NCBI RefSeq assembly: GCF_003054245.1
Contig: NZ_QBKR01000009.1
Coordinates: 1 to 64,000 of the forward strand
Origin: Melghirimyces profundicolus
Lineage (GTDB): Bacteria; Bacillota; Bacilli; Thermoactinomycetales; DSM-45169
Length of the DNA: 64,000 bases
Reading direction: 5' to 3'
Position 1 is the first letter of the stretch. Each line of letters begins with the position of its first letter. The translations under genes were made by a program, and so were the position numbers. Positions 17,816 through 26,736 of this stretch are shown here, piece by piece. The notes under the pieces are model-generated. The model saw only the letters and a program-made list of their open reading frames with translations. It was not told where the DNA came from and did not search any database.

Positions 17816-19093
17816 TTGGCTTACGAGTTTAAACTGCCTGACGTGGGTGAAGGGATTCACGAAGGAGAAATCGTGAAGTTCCACGTTCAGGAAGGTGATT
17901 CGATCAACGAAGACGATGTATTGGCGGAAGTTCAGACGGACAAAGCTGTGGTGGAAATCCCCGCCCCCGTGACCGGGACGGTGAAGAAGCTGAACGCCGA
18001 CGAAGGCGATGTGGTGGAAGTCGGTTCGGTCCTGGCGGTTTTCGACACCGGGGAAGGGGATGACGCCGTCGATCAGGAAGAAGAGAAAAAAGAAGAAAAG
18101 CAACAGGAATCCAAAGAAGACAAATCGAAAAAAGAAGAACGGCCCGTTGCCCGGGTTGGGGGTGCCAAATCCGGAAAACAGGTGCTGGCCATGCCCTCCG
18201 TCCGTAAAAAAGCCCGGGAGATGGGGATTGATATCACCCAAGTCGAAGGAACCGGTAAAAACGGCCGTGTCACTCTCGAAGACCTGAACCGCTTCAAGGA
18301 AGGCGGAGCTGCAGCCGAGGAGAAACCCGCAGCGGAAGCCAAGGCCGAAGCGCCCCGGGAAGAACAACCGGCTGCTCCTCTGCCGCAGGGAGACGAAGAG
18401 CGGATCCCGCTTCGGGGGATGCGTCGCACCATTGCCAAGCGGATGGTTCAAAGCAAATACACCGCTCCCCATGTGACCGTGATGGACGAAGTGGATGCTT
18501 CCGAACTGGTCGAAGTGCGCAAATGGGCCAAGCAGATGGCCGAACAGCGGGGAATCAAACTGACTTACCTGCCCTTTGTCATCAAAGCCCTTACCGCCGC
18601 ATTGCGTGAATTTCCGACCCTGAACGCTTCCATCGATGACGAAAAGGAAGAAATCGTCATCAAGAAGTATTACCACATGGGGATCGCCACTGCCACCGAA
18701 GACGGACTGGTGGTGCCGGTCATCAAAGATGTGGACCGCAAGTCCATCTTCCAATTGGCCGATGAAATCCGCGATCTGGTCACCCGAACCCGGGAACGCA
18801 AGGCCGGCGTGGACGAATTGAAAGGAAGCACCTTCAGCATTACCAACATCGGTTCTTTCGGCGGACAATTCTTCACGCCGATCATCAACTATCCGGAAGT
18901 GGCCATATTCGGCATGGGCAAAATGGCCGAACGTCCGGTGGCCGTGGACGGTGAAGTGGTGATCCGCCCGATGATGAACGTCTCTCTCTCCATCGATCAC
19001 CGCCTGATTGACGGAGATGTGGCGGCCCGCTTCTTGAACCGCGTCAAAGAGTTGCTGGAAAACCCCAAACTCTTGATGATGGAGATGAATTAA
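17816..19093 (+). CDS. pdhC: Dihydrolipoamide acetyltransferase (E2)
   Basis: This 425-aa E2 core protein has one lipoyl domain (residues 1-78, lipoyl lysine in [10 protein letters not shown]) and a charged Glu/Lys-rich linker. Then come a peripheral-subunit-binding domain ([20 protein letters not shown], about residue 125), an Ala/Glu-rich linker, and the catalytic acetyltransferase domain with [13 protein letters not shown]. It starts with TTG 17816 behind AAGGAGGG. Only one lipoyl domain is present, as in other Bacillales. Confidence 0.97.
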   Translation: MAYEFKLPDVGEGIHEGEIVKFHVQEGDSINEDDVLAEVQTDKAVVEIPAPVTGTVKKLNADEGDVVEVGSVLAVFDTGEGDDAVDQEEEKKEEKQQESKEDKSKKEERPVARVGGAKSGKQVLAMPSVRKKAREMGIDITQVEGTGKNGRVTLEDLNRFKEGGAAAEEKPAAEAKAEAPREEQPAAPLPQGDEERIPLRGMRRTIAKRMVQSKYTAPHVTVMDEVDASELVEVRKWAKQMAEQRGIKLTYLPFVIKALTAALREFPTLNASIDDEKEEIVIKKYYHMGIATATEDGLVVPVIKDVDRKSIFQLADEIRDLVTRTRERKAGVDELKGSTFSITNIGSFGGQFFTPIINYPEVAIFGMGKMAERPVAVDGEVVIRPMMNVSLSIDHRLIDGDVAARFLNRVKELLENPKLLMMEMN

Positions 19094-19094
19094 C

Positions 19095-20510
19095 ATGGTA
19101 GTAGGAGATTTCGCAACGGAAGTCGACGTCTTGGTCGTGGGCGGTGGGCCCGGCGGTTATGTGGCCGCCATTCGCGCCGCCCAGATGGGGAAAAAAGTCA
19201 CGCTTGTGGACAAGGCCGAGCTCGGAGGAGTGTGTCTCAACCGGGGGTGCATTCCCTCCAAGGCTCTCATCCACGCCGCGGACGAAGTGCACAAGGTGAA
19301 AAACGCCTCCCACATGGGAATTGAAGTGGACGGCGTCAACATCAACTTCACCGAAATGATGAAGTGGAAAGACGATGTCGTCGGCAAGCTGACCGGCGGA
19401 GTGGCCTCCCTCCTGAAAGGGAACAAGGTCGAAGTGATTCAGGGTGAGGTGTACTTCTCCGGGGAGAACACGGTCAAAGTGGCCACCGAGAAGGACAGCA
19501 CCACCTACCAATTCAACCACTGCATCCTGGCCACCGGTTCCCGTCCGACGGAGATTCCGTCCCTGAAATTTGACGGAGAGAAGATCATCTCTTCCACTGA
19601 AGCCCTGTCCCTTCAGGAAATCCCGGACAAACTGGTCGTGGTCGGCGGCGGTTACATCGGGCTGGAGCTGGGCACCGCCTACAGCAAGCTCGGCACCGAA
19701 GTCACCATATTGGAAGGGATGGATTCCATCCTGCCGGGGGTGGATGCCTCCATGGTGCGCATGGTGAAGCGCAACCTGAAGAAGCTGGGTGTGAATGTGG
19801 TGACCCATGCCATGGTGCAAAGTGCCGACACCTCCGGAGACGGGGTGACTGTTACCGCGGAAGTGAAAGGAAAAGAGAAAACCTTCTCCGCGGACAAAGT
19901 GCTGGTGTCCATCGGACGTACGCCCAACACCGATGAGCTGGGTCTGGATCAGGCGGGTCTCGAGACGGATGACAAGGGGTTCATCCCCGTGGACAAACAG
20001 ATGCGGACCAAGAACGAAAGGATCTTCGCCATCGGTGACATCGCCGGACAGCCGATGCTGGCCCACAAAGCGAGCTACGAAGGAAAAGTGGCTGCGGAAG
20101 CCATCGCCGGGGAACCCAGCGAGGTGGACTACCGGGCCATGCCCTACGTCATCTTTTCCGATCCGGAACTGGCTTACACCGGTCTGACGGAAAAAGAGGC
20201 CAAGGAAGAAGGCTACGACGTCGAAGTGAGCCGCTTCTCCTTCGCCGCCAACGGTCGTGCCCTTTCCCTGGATGCAGCCGAAGGTTTCTTCCAGGTCGTG
20301 GCCGACAAGGGGTCCAAGCAAATTCTGGGCGCCCAAATCGTCGGCCCGGAAGCGGCCAGCCTGATTTCCGAAGTCGTCCTGGCCATCGAAATGGGGGCCA
20401 ATGCCGAAGACATCGCCCTCACCATCCACGCCCATCCCACCCTCCCCGAAACCTTCATGGAAGCGGCGGAAGGCATCATGGGCAACGCCATCCACATGGT
20501 CAACAAATAA
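19095..20510 (+). CDS. lpdA: Dihydrolipoamide dehydrogenase (E3)
   Basis: This 471-aa flavoprotein reoxidises dihydrolipoyl groups with NAD. The FAD motif is VVGGGPGGYVAA, the redox disulfide lies in GGVCLNRGCIPSKAL, a second nucleotide motif reads VVVGGGYIGLELG, and the catalytic His-Glu pair is in HAHPTLPETF near the C-terminus. It begins one base after the pdhC stop codon. The protein may also serve other 2-oxoacid complexes. A terminator ends the operon. Confidence 0.97.
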   Translation: MVVGDFATEVDVLVVGGGPGGYVAAIRAAQMGKKVTLVDKAELGGVCLNRGCIPSKALIHAADEVHKVKNASHMGIEVDGVNINFTEMMKWKDDVVGKLTGGVASLLKGNKVEVIQGEVYFSGENTVKVATEKDSTTYQFNHCILATGSRPTEIPSLKFDGEKIISSTEALSLQEIPDKLVVVGGGYIGLELGTAYSKLGTEVTILEGMDSILPGVDASMVRMVKRNLKKLGVNVVTHAMVQSADTSGDGVTVTAEVKGKEKTFSADKVLVSIGRTPNTDELGLDQAGLETDDKGFIPVDKQMRTKNERIFAIGDIAGQPMLAHKASYEGKVAAEAIAGEPSEVDYRAMPYVIFSDPELAYTGLTEKEAKEEGYDVEVSRFSFAANGRALSLDAAEGFFQVVADKGSKQILGAQIVGPEAASLISEVVLAIEMGANAEDIALTIHAHPTLPETFMEAAEGIMGNAIHMVNK

Positions 20511-20520
20511 CCGAATCGGT

Positions 20521-20556
20521 CGAACCCCGGGGAACCCCTCCCTGGGGTTCGTTTTT
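20521..20556 (+). terminator. Terminator of the pdh operon
   Basis: CGAACCCC (20521-20528) pairs with GGGGTTCG (20544-20551), followed by TTTTT. Confidence 0.85.
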
Positions 20557-20840
20557 ACGGGAAGGAATGAAAGCGGGTGGCCAGCAAAGGGAAGGGAGCG
20601 ATTTTTTGAATGGTTGAATCACCTCACATCGTGATTAGAAATACAGGCTGTCGTTAATGCTTTTTATCGGGAATATGGACGATTTAGAGATCGGTTTATC
20701 GCTGGTTTGGTAAACTCCGGCTCCTACTGACAGGCAAAGGATATTGCTTCAGTTGCCAATCGGTGACCTCCCGTTTGTTTTCAGCTGTTCCTTTCATGGC
20801 TTGGGTTTCGGACTGCACCGGTGATCCCCCGTGGCGGATC
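20557..20840. other. Intergenic stretch before a small sporulation-type gene
   Basis: I see no gene, repeat or convincing structure here. The only recognisable elements are the promoter and small gene that follow. Confidence 0.4.
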
Positions 20841-20868
20841 TTGTAACTACCACTGTTCATGGTATAAT
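20841..20868 (+). promoter_or_regulatory. SigmaA-type promoter of the 34-aa gene
   Basis: TTGTAA (20841-20846) and a perfect TATAAT (20863-20868) with TG extension are 16 bases apart. Confidence 0.6.
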
Positions 20869-20962
20869 CACACATTTTTGTAGATAGGTTTGTCTGCCTG
20901 TGTCAATGATAACAGAGAAACATAATATGAGATGAGCTTTGGTTCGAAAGGGGGAGAGGTTC

Positions 20963-21067
20963 ATGAGTGGATACGGGTCTCTTGGTTTGCGCCGACTGCT
21001 TCTCTTTCTGCTGGTCATTGCCACCATTTTCGGCTTGGTCGGTGTCATTAATGGGTACGGGTACTGA
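20963..21067 (+). CDS. 34-aa small hydrophobic protein (YjcZ-like sporulation type)
   Basis: The peptide begins MSGYGSLGLRR, continues with one membrane-spanning stretch (LLLFLLVIATIFGLVGV) and ends NGYGY. A Gly/Tyr-rich start plus a single hydrophobic helix is typical of the tiny YjcZ-type sporulation membrane proteins of Bacillales, but similarity at this size is weak evidence. The ribosome site AAAGGGGGAGAGG is very strong, a good promoter lies 100 bases upstream, and a terminator follows. Function unknown. Confidence 0.65.
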   Translation: MSGYGSLGLRRLLLFLLVIATIFGLVGVINGYGY

Positions 21068-21189
21068 TTCCCGAAATAAATCAGGCAGGATCGAGGGCGA
21101 CCGGCAAGTATTCGTGCCTTTGCTCATTTGAACTGAAACAGCTAAAACCGTAGCCCCACCAGCTTAGCCTTTGTCAGTCACCCTTAACA

Positions 21190-21220
21190 GCAGCCCCCTT
21201 CCCAATTGAAAGGGGGCTGC
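21190..21220. terminator. Terminator hairpin
   Basis: GCAGCCCCCTT (21190-21200) pairs with AAGGGGGCTGC (21210-21220). It ends the small-protein transcript before the transporter gene. Confidence 0.7.
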
Positions 21221-21351
21221 TTGCATTTCAGGAGTGGTGTTATCCATTATTTTGACGGACTGTCGGGGTGACTGGTGAATATCACTTGATTTATATACGA
21301 TAACAATTTAGGAAATGATGTTAACACTACGGAACAAAGGAAAATCCAAGC

Positions 21352-22319
21352 ATGTCTCTGGTGGAGTTATTAAAAAAAGGGAATCAATCGGCGGCTGCTG
21401 CTGCCTTAGGAAATGCCATTATCGCGGTATCCAAAGGAACAGCCGCTTGGTTGAGTGGTAGTGGCGCCATGTTGGCAACCACAATTCACTCCATCGCGGA
21501 CACCCTGAATCAAGCCTTTGTTTTTGCGGGGAGCATTCTCGCCGAAAAGAGGCCGACCAAACGATTTCCGGCCGGTTTTGGGCGGGTGGTCAATCTGTTT
21601 GTGTTAATCGCAGTCATTATCATCTCCATTATGGCTTATGAGACCATCAAAGAAGGTTGGCATTTGATTCAACATCCTGAGCCTTCTCAAAACCTTCTGT
21701 TAAATGTAGTTATTTTGGTACTGGCGGTTGTGATTGATGGTTATGTATTATTCAAAGCCATGAAAGAAATTGTCAAAGAAACCGGAGCGAATGCCACGGG
21801 GTGGCAAACGATTCGGGCTTCGTTTCAAAATGTGGGGTTGGCTTCCCCTCCCACCCGATTGGTTTTTTATGAAGATATCTTAGCCACCTTCAGCGCCATG
21901 TTGGCATTGATGTTTATCTTTTTGGCGGACTTAACAGGTGTTTACATACTGGATGGAATCGGAACGCTTCTGATTGGTTCTCTGTTGATTGGCATTGCGA
22001 TAAAAATCGGATATGAAAATACGATCGGTCTGATTGGAGTAGCGGCCCCTAAAGTGATTCAGGAACGCATCGCCAAAATCATTCTCGATGATCCGGATGT
22101 GGTGGATATTAAAAAAATGCGGATCCTTCAGGAAGGCCGGAAGTATCACGTGGAAGTTACATTGAACTGCGGAAAGGATTTTCCCTTGCTGTAGCGGATG
22201 ACATTAAGTTGCGTGTGATTGAAAAAGTGCTGAAAGACCCGGATGTGGATGATGTCACGATGGGGATTTTGGAATCTGATGATAAACAAAACTGGGTTCC
22301 GTCGGAACAAAATTCATGA
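21352..22319 (+). pseudogene. Cation diffusion facilitator transporter, frameshifted
   Basis: The first frame (21352-22194, 280 aa) is a CDF-family metal exporter: GNQSAAAAALGNAIIAVSKG, IHSIADTLNQ in the first metal-site helix, five to six membrane segments, and a cytoplasmic domain starting near VIQERIAKII. It stops early at FPLL. The expected C-terminal domain continues in another frame (LAVADDIKLRVIEKVLKDPD onward) to TGA 22317. One missing base after TTG at about 22164 explains this: inserting a G restores VTLELRKGFSLAV. It is either a real recent mutation that leaves a membrane domain without its full metal-sensing tail, or a sequencing error. Confidence 0.8.
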
Positions 22320-22430
22320 GCTTGGGATGGAAAACGGAAGGTCTTATCAGAAGAAGAAAACCTATTTCAAATCGAAATTCATCTCTTTTTCAAGTACAAT
22401 GACAGTACAAGAACTTAAGGAGGTTAACGT

Positions 22431-22547
22431 ATGTCGGACCCCAATGACAAAGTGGAAGTTGAGATTGAAGACGGAGAACTGGAAATCGAAATCGGTGATT
22501 TGGAAATTGAAATCAGTGAAGACGGCATCGAGCTTGAGTTTGACTAA
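22431..22547 (+). CDS. 38-aa highly acidic peptide with alternating E/I/L pattern
   Basis: The peptide starts MSDPNDKVEVEIEDGELEIE and continues IGDLEIEISEDGIELEFD. About half of it is Glu or Asp, alternating with Val, Ile or Leu as in an amphipathic beta hairpin or sheet. It has a near-perfect ribosome site (AAGGAGG, seven bases before ATG) and is followed by a long hairpin, so expression is likely. I do not recognise a family. It lies just after the metal transporter, so a metal-binding role is possible but purely speculative. Confidence 0.55.
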   Translation: MSDPNDKVEVEIEDGELEIEIGDLEIEISEDGIELEFD

Positions 22548-22610
22548 AGGGTCGGAGTAGGGAGCAGTAGGCTGCAAAGGGCGTGTTTATGACACAGAAT
22601 GGAGGTAAGG

Positions 22611-22651
22611 GGCAAGGCAAATGCAGCCGTTTCGGCTGTATTTGTCTTGCC
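22611..22651. other. 18-bp hairpin downstream of the acidic peptide
   Basis: Positions 22611-22628 pair with 22634-22651 over 18 positions, with only two G-T wobbles, around a five-base loop. No T run follows, so it may be an RNA-stabilising structure or an inefficient terminator. Confidence 0.55.
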
Positions 22652-22759
22652 ATTTGAACTGAGATGGGGAGATCAGGATTGCTTTCTTGGGCAGAACGAT
22701 GGATTGAACAGCCTTGGTTTATCGGCTTTTTTTGTTTCTCATTTTTTTGAACGCCCTAT

Positions 22760-23024
22760 AAGCGTTGTGAAAAAGTGAGCGGCAGCAATTACCCAAAACC
22801 GCTCCGGCTGCACTCACAGAGCGCAAGTCTCGCCTGGGGTCGTTTCACTCCCCGGTCTCGCTATGCTGTCCTGCGAAGATGGTTGCACTGTCCGCTCCGA
22901 ATCATCCTGCTGCGGGCAGGGGCAAACGCCTGCGGATGCAACACAGAGAAGCTTTTGCCCCTGAACGACGTTGCTGGCTGATTCTTCGCCGGGCAGGACA
23001 GCAAAGTCGCTGTTTCGAGTAAAA
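22760..23024 (+). mobile_element. MITE-like repeat, copy A (right end missing)
   Basis: It starts with the 11-bp terminal repeat AAGCGTTGTGA and runs through the same interior as copies B-D (AAAAAGTGAGCGGCAG near the start, CTGTCCTGC/GCAGGACAG inner inverted repeat, GCAAAGTCGC near the end). After GTAAA at about 23024 the similarity stops, five bases before the stop codon of the adjacent MFS gene, so the right terminal repeat is lost. A conserved-looking 68-codon frame inside is shared with copy C but has no ribosome site. Confidence 0.8.
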
Positions 23025-23028
23025 ACGG

Positions 23029-24300
23029 TCAGATCACGTCTTTTTCCGGAGCTTTGGAGGCCCATGCCGCGGCTGTTCCAATGATGGGACAGGTCATGGT
23101 CGCCAAGATCACTTCCGTATAGCCGCCGAACCAGTCGTAAGTCATGCCGTAAGGCAGGGGGCCCAAGGCCGAACCCACGACCGTGACGGCCATGACAATC
23201 CCCTTGATGCTTCCGAGATGACGTCGTCCGAAATATTGGGGCCATATGGCATTCAGCACGATCTGTCCCAGTCCGTTGCAGGCCCCCCATACGACGGCGA
23301 AGAGCACGGCTGTCGTGACGGAATGGACATTCAGAATCAAAACCAGAAAAGACAATTGCAACAAGAAGACAAAAGCCAAGACCCGGTTAACGGGATACCG
23401 GTCCACCGCAATCCCGCCGACGAAGGTCATGGGAAAACCGATGCCCGCCATCAGGCTCAGGACGAGGGCCGCCGTGGAAACTCCCAGCCCCTGTTCTTCC
23501 ATGATCGACGTCAGGTGGAAGGTGAGTCCGGTGTTGACCAGAGCCGGAAAACTCACGCAGAGAAGGATCAGCCAAAAGGCGTGGGTTTGCATCGCTTCCC
23601 TCAGTGTCCAGTTTGTTTCATTTAAAGCAGCCGACGGGTCCGGTTGACTGTTGCTCCCGGTTTGGTCCGGCACCAGTCCTACATCCTCCGGCCGGTTCCG
23701 TACGAAGATGGCCGCCAGGGGGACGAAAACCACCAGCAGCAGGATCCCCCAAATGCGCCAAGCAGTGGGCCAACCCCAATGGTCGATCATCCAGGCGTTG
23801 AAGATCGGTGCCAGGGTGGCCCCGGCGAATCCGCCGATCATCATCAGGCTCAGGGCACGGCCCCGCTTGCGGATGAACCACTGGGGCACCAGGGTATTGG
23901 GCAAGAGGGTCATGGAACCCTGTCCCAACAGGCGAACCGTCAGAAACCCGACGAACAGCATCACGGGCGTGAAGACGAAACTGTTCCAGAAACAGGCGAG
24001 AGCCAAGAGAGCCCCCACGATGGTCATCATGATACGTGGACCGAACCGGTCCACCATCCGGCCGATGAACATTAACAGGAACCCGGCAATCAGTGTCGCC
24101 CCGGAATAGATCCCGGAGACCAGTGAACGGCTCCAGCCAAAATCACGGATGTAATAATCGATAAAAATGGAATTCGAATACGTCTGGCCCGGTGCGGAAA
24201 AAAAGACTCCCAACCCGCCAATCAGTACCATCAACCAACCGTAATAAATGGGAGTGTGAATCACCCTCTGCGGGCTGTGTAACAAACGTGTCCCCAACAT
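23029..24300 (-). CDS. MFS transporter, OFA (oxalate/formate antiporter) type
   Basis: This 423-aa protein has about 12 membrane segments and OFA-subfamily features: it opens with YYGWLMVLIGGLGVFFSAPGQTY, and FIDYYIRDFGWSRSLVSGIYSG follows. Members move oxalate, formate, pyruvate or other monocarboxylates; the substrate here is unknown. I chose ATG 24300 behind GGGAGG. The frame remains open upstream through a leader containing a hairpin. Its stop codon almost touches MITE copy A. Confidence 0.85.
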   Translation of the reverse strand: MLGTRLLHSPQRVIHTPIYYGWLMVLIGGLGVFFSAPGQTYSNSIFIDYYIRDFGWSRSLVSGIYSGATLIAGFLLMFIGRMVDRFGPRIMMTIVGALLALACFWNSFVFTPVMLFVGFLTVRLLGQGSMTLLPNTLVPQWFIRKRGRALSLMMIGGFAGATLAPIFNAWMIDHWGWPTAWRIWGILLLVVFVPLAAIFVRNRPEDVGLVPDQTGSNSQPDPSAALNETNWTLREAMQTHAFWLILLCVSFPALVNTGLTFHLTSIMEEQGLGVSTAALVLSLMAGIGFPMTFVGGIAVDRYPVNRVLAFVFLLQLSFLVLILNVHSVTTAVLFAVVWGACNGLGQIVLNAIWPQYFGRRHLGSIKGIVMAVTVVGSALGPLPYGMTYDWFGGYTEVILATMTCPIIGTAAAWASKAPEKDVI

Positions 24301-24319
24301 CCATCCTCCCAACAAACAA

Positions 24320-24402
24320 AGAAGCCTGATGGCTTCTCTTCCTTCATTGTTTCTGTTTTTCAGGCAGGCTTCCGAAATGTACATTTCCTCTTGATTATAC
24401 CA
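24320..24402 (-). promoter_or_regulatory. Promoter and hairpin leader of the MFS gene
   Basis: On the minus strand an extended -10 (TGG then TATAAT, 24394-24402) precedes a leader of about 85 bases. It contains AGAAGCC (24320-24326) pairing with GGCTTCT (24331-24337), followed by TTGTTTGTT, a terminator-like element just before the ribosome site. An upstream GAAGCCTG could pair with the 3' arm as an antiterminator. Confidence 0.4.
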
Positions 24403-24586
24403 CGATGACAGCAATCAGGGATCCCTTTAAAAAGAGAGAGATCCGGGAACACGGGACCGGCATGATGCAGGGAGAAAGGTCATTCCACCGTTTGGAAGAA
24501 GGAGTCGGGAAAGACCGCGGTGCTGGTGGGGCAGGAGAAAGAGTGATAGAATATTCGCAAGTGATCGGGTAGGAAGGGGGAGCAAG

Positions 24587-24982
24587 ATGGAAACTTCCAT
24601 TGAAATTGAAGTGCGCCCGACGGAAATCGATGTCATGGGCCATGTCAACAATGCCAAGTACTTGGAATACATGGAATGGGGACGGGAAGACTGGTACAAC
24701 AAAGCGAATCTTTCTTTTGACCGGTTTACCGAAATGAACATCGGCACAGTGACGGTGAACATCAACATCAACTACCGGAAAGAGGCCCGTCTGGGGGAGC
24801 ATCTGACCATCCGGACCCGTCCTCTGAAAAGAGGGCGCACCAGTTATGTATTGGAACATGTGATCGAGAACGAGCAACAGGAGCTTGTGGCGGACGCGGA
24901 AGTCGTCAACGTCACCATCGATCTGAAAACACGGAAGAGCGTGCCGATCCCCAAGGAGTTGGCGGACCGGTTCCCTTCATAA
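24587..24982 (+). CDS. Acyl-CoA thioesterase, hotdog fold (4HBT type)
   Basis: This 131-aa protein has the single hotdog domain of YbgC/4-hydroxybenzoyl-CoA-type thioesterases. The key segment is TEIDVMGHVNNAKYLEYMEWGRE, in which the aspartate and the H-N pair form the active site. Such enzymes hydrolyse acyl-CoA or acyl-ACP thioesters; the substrate is not determined. It starts behind GGGGGAGC and ends in its own terminator. Confidence 0.88.
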   Translation: METSIEIEVRPTEIDVMGHVNNAKYLEYMEWGREDWYNKANLSFDRFTEMNIGTVTVNININYRKEARLGEHLTIRTRPLKRGRTSYVLEHVIENEQQELVADAEVVNVTIDLKTRKSVPIPKELADRFPS

Positions 24983-25008
24983 AAAAACCGCCTGTTCCGG
25001 CGGTTTTT
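24983..25008. terminator. Bidirectional terminator
   Basis: AAAAACCGCC pairs with GGCGGTTTTT around TGTTCC. It serves the thioesterase gene and the convergent DUF1128 gene. Confidence 0.9.
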
Positions 25009-25015
25009 CCCGTTC

Positions 25016-25243
25016 TCAGTTTTGTCGTAGTTCGCTCAATTCCTGAAGGATCCCTTCCAATTCCATCATGGTGAGATTGCCTTTCTTCTTCTCCATCATG
25101 TTGTAAAGATCACGGATGTCCCCGTACTTCTCCAGACTGAAATCTTCGGGGCGGATCATGGAAGCATTGACCAGGTTCAGACGGTTTTTGATGGCATCGA
25201 TCATAAAAACCAGGTTTTCCCGGTTCGGTTGTTCCAGGTTCAT
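25016..25243 (-). CDS. DUF1128 (UPF0435) protein
   Basis: This 75-aa cytosolic helical protein matches the UPF0435/YfkK family of Bacillales: FMIDAIKNRLNLVNASMIRPEDFS, then YGDIRDLYNMMEKK and ELEGILQELSELR. Function is unknown. The start at 25243 is set by GAGAGGAG upstream. The frame extends further upstream across the divergent promoter region without support. Confidence 0.88.
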   Translation of the reverse strand: MNLEQPNRENLVFMIDAIKNRLNLVNASMIRPEDFSLEKYGDIRDLYNMMEKKKGNLTMMELEGILQELSELRQN

Positions 25244-25345
25244 GAAATCGCTCCTCTCTGCCCTTTCTTTTTTCCATTGTAAAGCATCGGGACAAAAATT
25301 CCACCGGGCCGGCGGGAAGAGTCCGAAATTTTTCGGGAGGGATGG

Positions 25346-25780
25346 ATGTTGGATCACTCCGGTGACAGTCGCTATTCTCCCCTTTTCATCCGTTTTCTTT
25401 ACCATTTTAACGTGGATCGGGACTATTTTGAATGTCACGAGGTGCTGGAAGCGTTGTGGATGGAAGAAGGAAGAGATCCGCTTTATCAGGGGCTGTTGCA
25501 GGCGGCGGTGGGCTTGTACCACCACCGCAACGGGAACGTGAACGGCGCCCGGAAACTGTTCCGCGCTGCGTTGGAGAAGCTTACGAATGAACCCGGTGAT
25601 TCACTGGGGATCGATTTGGCGGGGTTCCGACAACAGGCGGAGCATTATCTGAACCGATTGGAGCGTGCGGAAGCGGAGCCGGTTTCATTTCATGATCTGA
25701 ATATCCGGATTTTGGACCCGGAGTTGGAGCGGCGGTTGAAGGAGATGCGGCGGGGGAAAAATCATACCGAAGAGTCCTGA
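25346..25780 (+). CDS. DUF309 protein (YpuF-like)
   Basis: This 144-aa protein has the DUF309 signature: FLYHFNVDRDYFECHEVLEALW and YQGLLQAAVGLYHHRNGNVNGA. The conserved E, H and E in the ECHEVLE motif suggest a metal or active site, but the function is unknown. The last 30 residues are charged. It starts 100 bases from the divergent DUF1128 gene and is followed by a TatD-family gene after 24 bases, probably as an operon. Confidence 0.86.
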   Translation: MLDHSGDSRYSPLFIRFLYHFNVDRDYFECHEVLEALWMEEGRDPLYQGLLQAAVGLYHHRNGNVNGARKLFRAALEKLTNEPGDSLGIDLAGFRQQAEHYLNRLERAEAEPVSFHDLNIRILDPELERRLKEMRRGKNHTEES

Positions 25781-25804
25781 AAAGAAGGAAAGGGGGAGGA
25801 AGCC

Positions 25805-26596
25805 ATGTACACCCTGCAGTTGGTGGATACCCACGTGCATTGGGACCGGCTGCCGGAAAAAGAATGGGAAGGAATCGTCGACCGGGCCCGGCGAGCGGGC
25901 GTGGTGAAGGCGGTGGCCGTGGGAACCGATGCGGCTTCTTGTACCACCCTTCTCCGGGCTAAAAAACGGTTCCCCGATTTTCTTGATATCTCCTTGGGCT
26001 ATCATCCCGAGCAAGCGGTGCGATGGGATGAAGTGGAGACGGTTCTCCGGCAGATCCGGGAGCACCGGGATCTCCTCGCCGGTGTGGGGGAAGTGGGGTT
26101 GCCCTGGTATTCCCTCTCCGAAGAAAAACGGAGCGATCCTTCCGATCCCGACCACAAAGGAGCCTTGGAACGGCTGATGCGAACGGCGGTGGAGCTGGAT
26201 TTGCCGGTTCTCCTCCATGCCGTTCATGACCGGGCCGAAGAGATGTTTCGCATCTTGCAGGCCCACGGGGTCCGGAAGGCGGTTTTCCATTGGCTCAAAG
26301 CTCCGGAGAAGACGGTGGACAAAATAGCAGGCGCCGGCTATTTGATTTCCGTCACTCCCGAAGTGTGTTACCGGAGCCGGGATCGGGAATTAGCAAAACG
26401 GGTTCCTGTCTCACAAATCCTGTTGGAGACGGATGCCCCTTGGCGTTACAGAGGCCCTTTTCGTAACCGTTCCGCGGAGCCGGCATGGGTCCGGCGGACG
26501 GCGGAAGCCCTCTCGCAGATCAAACGGGTCTCTTTCCTTCAGGTTTCGGAACAAACCACGGCCAATGCGGCCCGACTCTTCGGTTGGCCGAAATGA
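25805..26596 (+). CDS. TatD-family metal-dependent hydrolase
   Basis: This 263-aa TIM-barrel hydrolase shows VDTHVHWD (the HxH metal ligands), GVGEVGLPWY (the glutamate ligand), VLLHAVHDRA, FHWLKAP and the final aspartate in LLETDAPWR. TatD proteins are DNases or D-aminoacyl-tRNA deacylase-like hydrolases. This member is shorter and more divergent than TatD itself (usual GLDY replaced by GLPWY), so the exact substrate is uncertain. It follows the DUF309 gene with a GGGGGAGG ribosome site. Confidence 0.85.
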   Translation: MYTLQLVDTHVHWDRLPEKEWEGIVDRARRAGVVKAVAVGTDAASCTTLLRAKKRFPDFLDISLGYHPEQAVRWDEVETVLRQIREHRDLLAGVGEVGLPWYSLSEEKRSDPSDPDHKGALERLMRTAVELDLPVLLHAVHDRAEEMFRILQAHGVRKAVFHWLKAPEKTVDKIAGAGYLISVTPEVCYRSRDRELAKRVPVSQILLETDAPWRYRGPFRNRSAEPAWVRRTAEALSQIKRVSFLQVSEQTTANAARLFGWPK

Positions 26597-26659
26597 CGCC
26601 GCTCACTACATCCGGGGATTTTGACGGAGAACCCTCCTGAAACGGGCCCAATGGAAAAT

Positions 26660-26684
26660 CGGTCCGCGGGGGGACCGTTTTTTT
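26660..26684 (+). terminator. Terminator after the TatD-family gene
   Basis: CGGTCC and GGACCG (26660-26677) pair around a G-rich loop, followed by a T run. Confidence 0.8.
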
Positions 26685-26736
26685 CTTTCCTTTTCCTCCC
26701 CCACGCGGTAAGATAACGATGGATGAAACAAGCGGA

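Noticed and set aside
17786-20495. Two long minus-strand frames over pdhC and lpdA
   Set aside because: Both are antisense shadows of conserved genes, with His/Gly-rich text typical of reversed codons.
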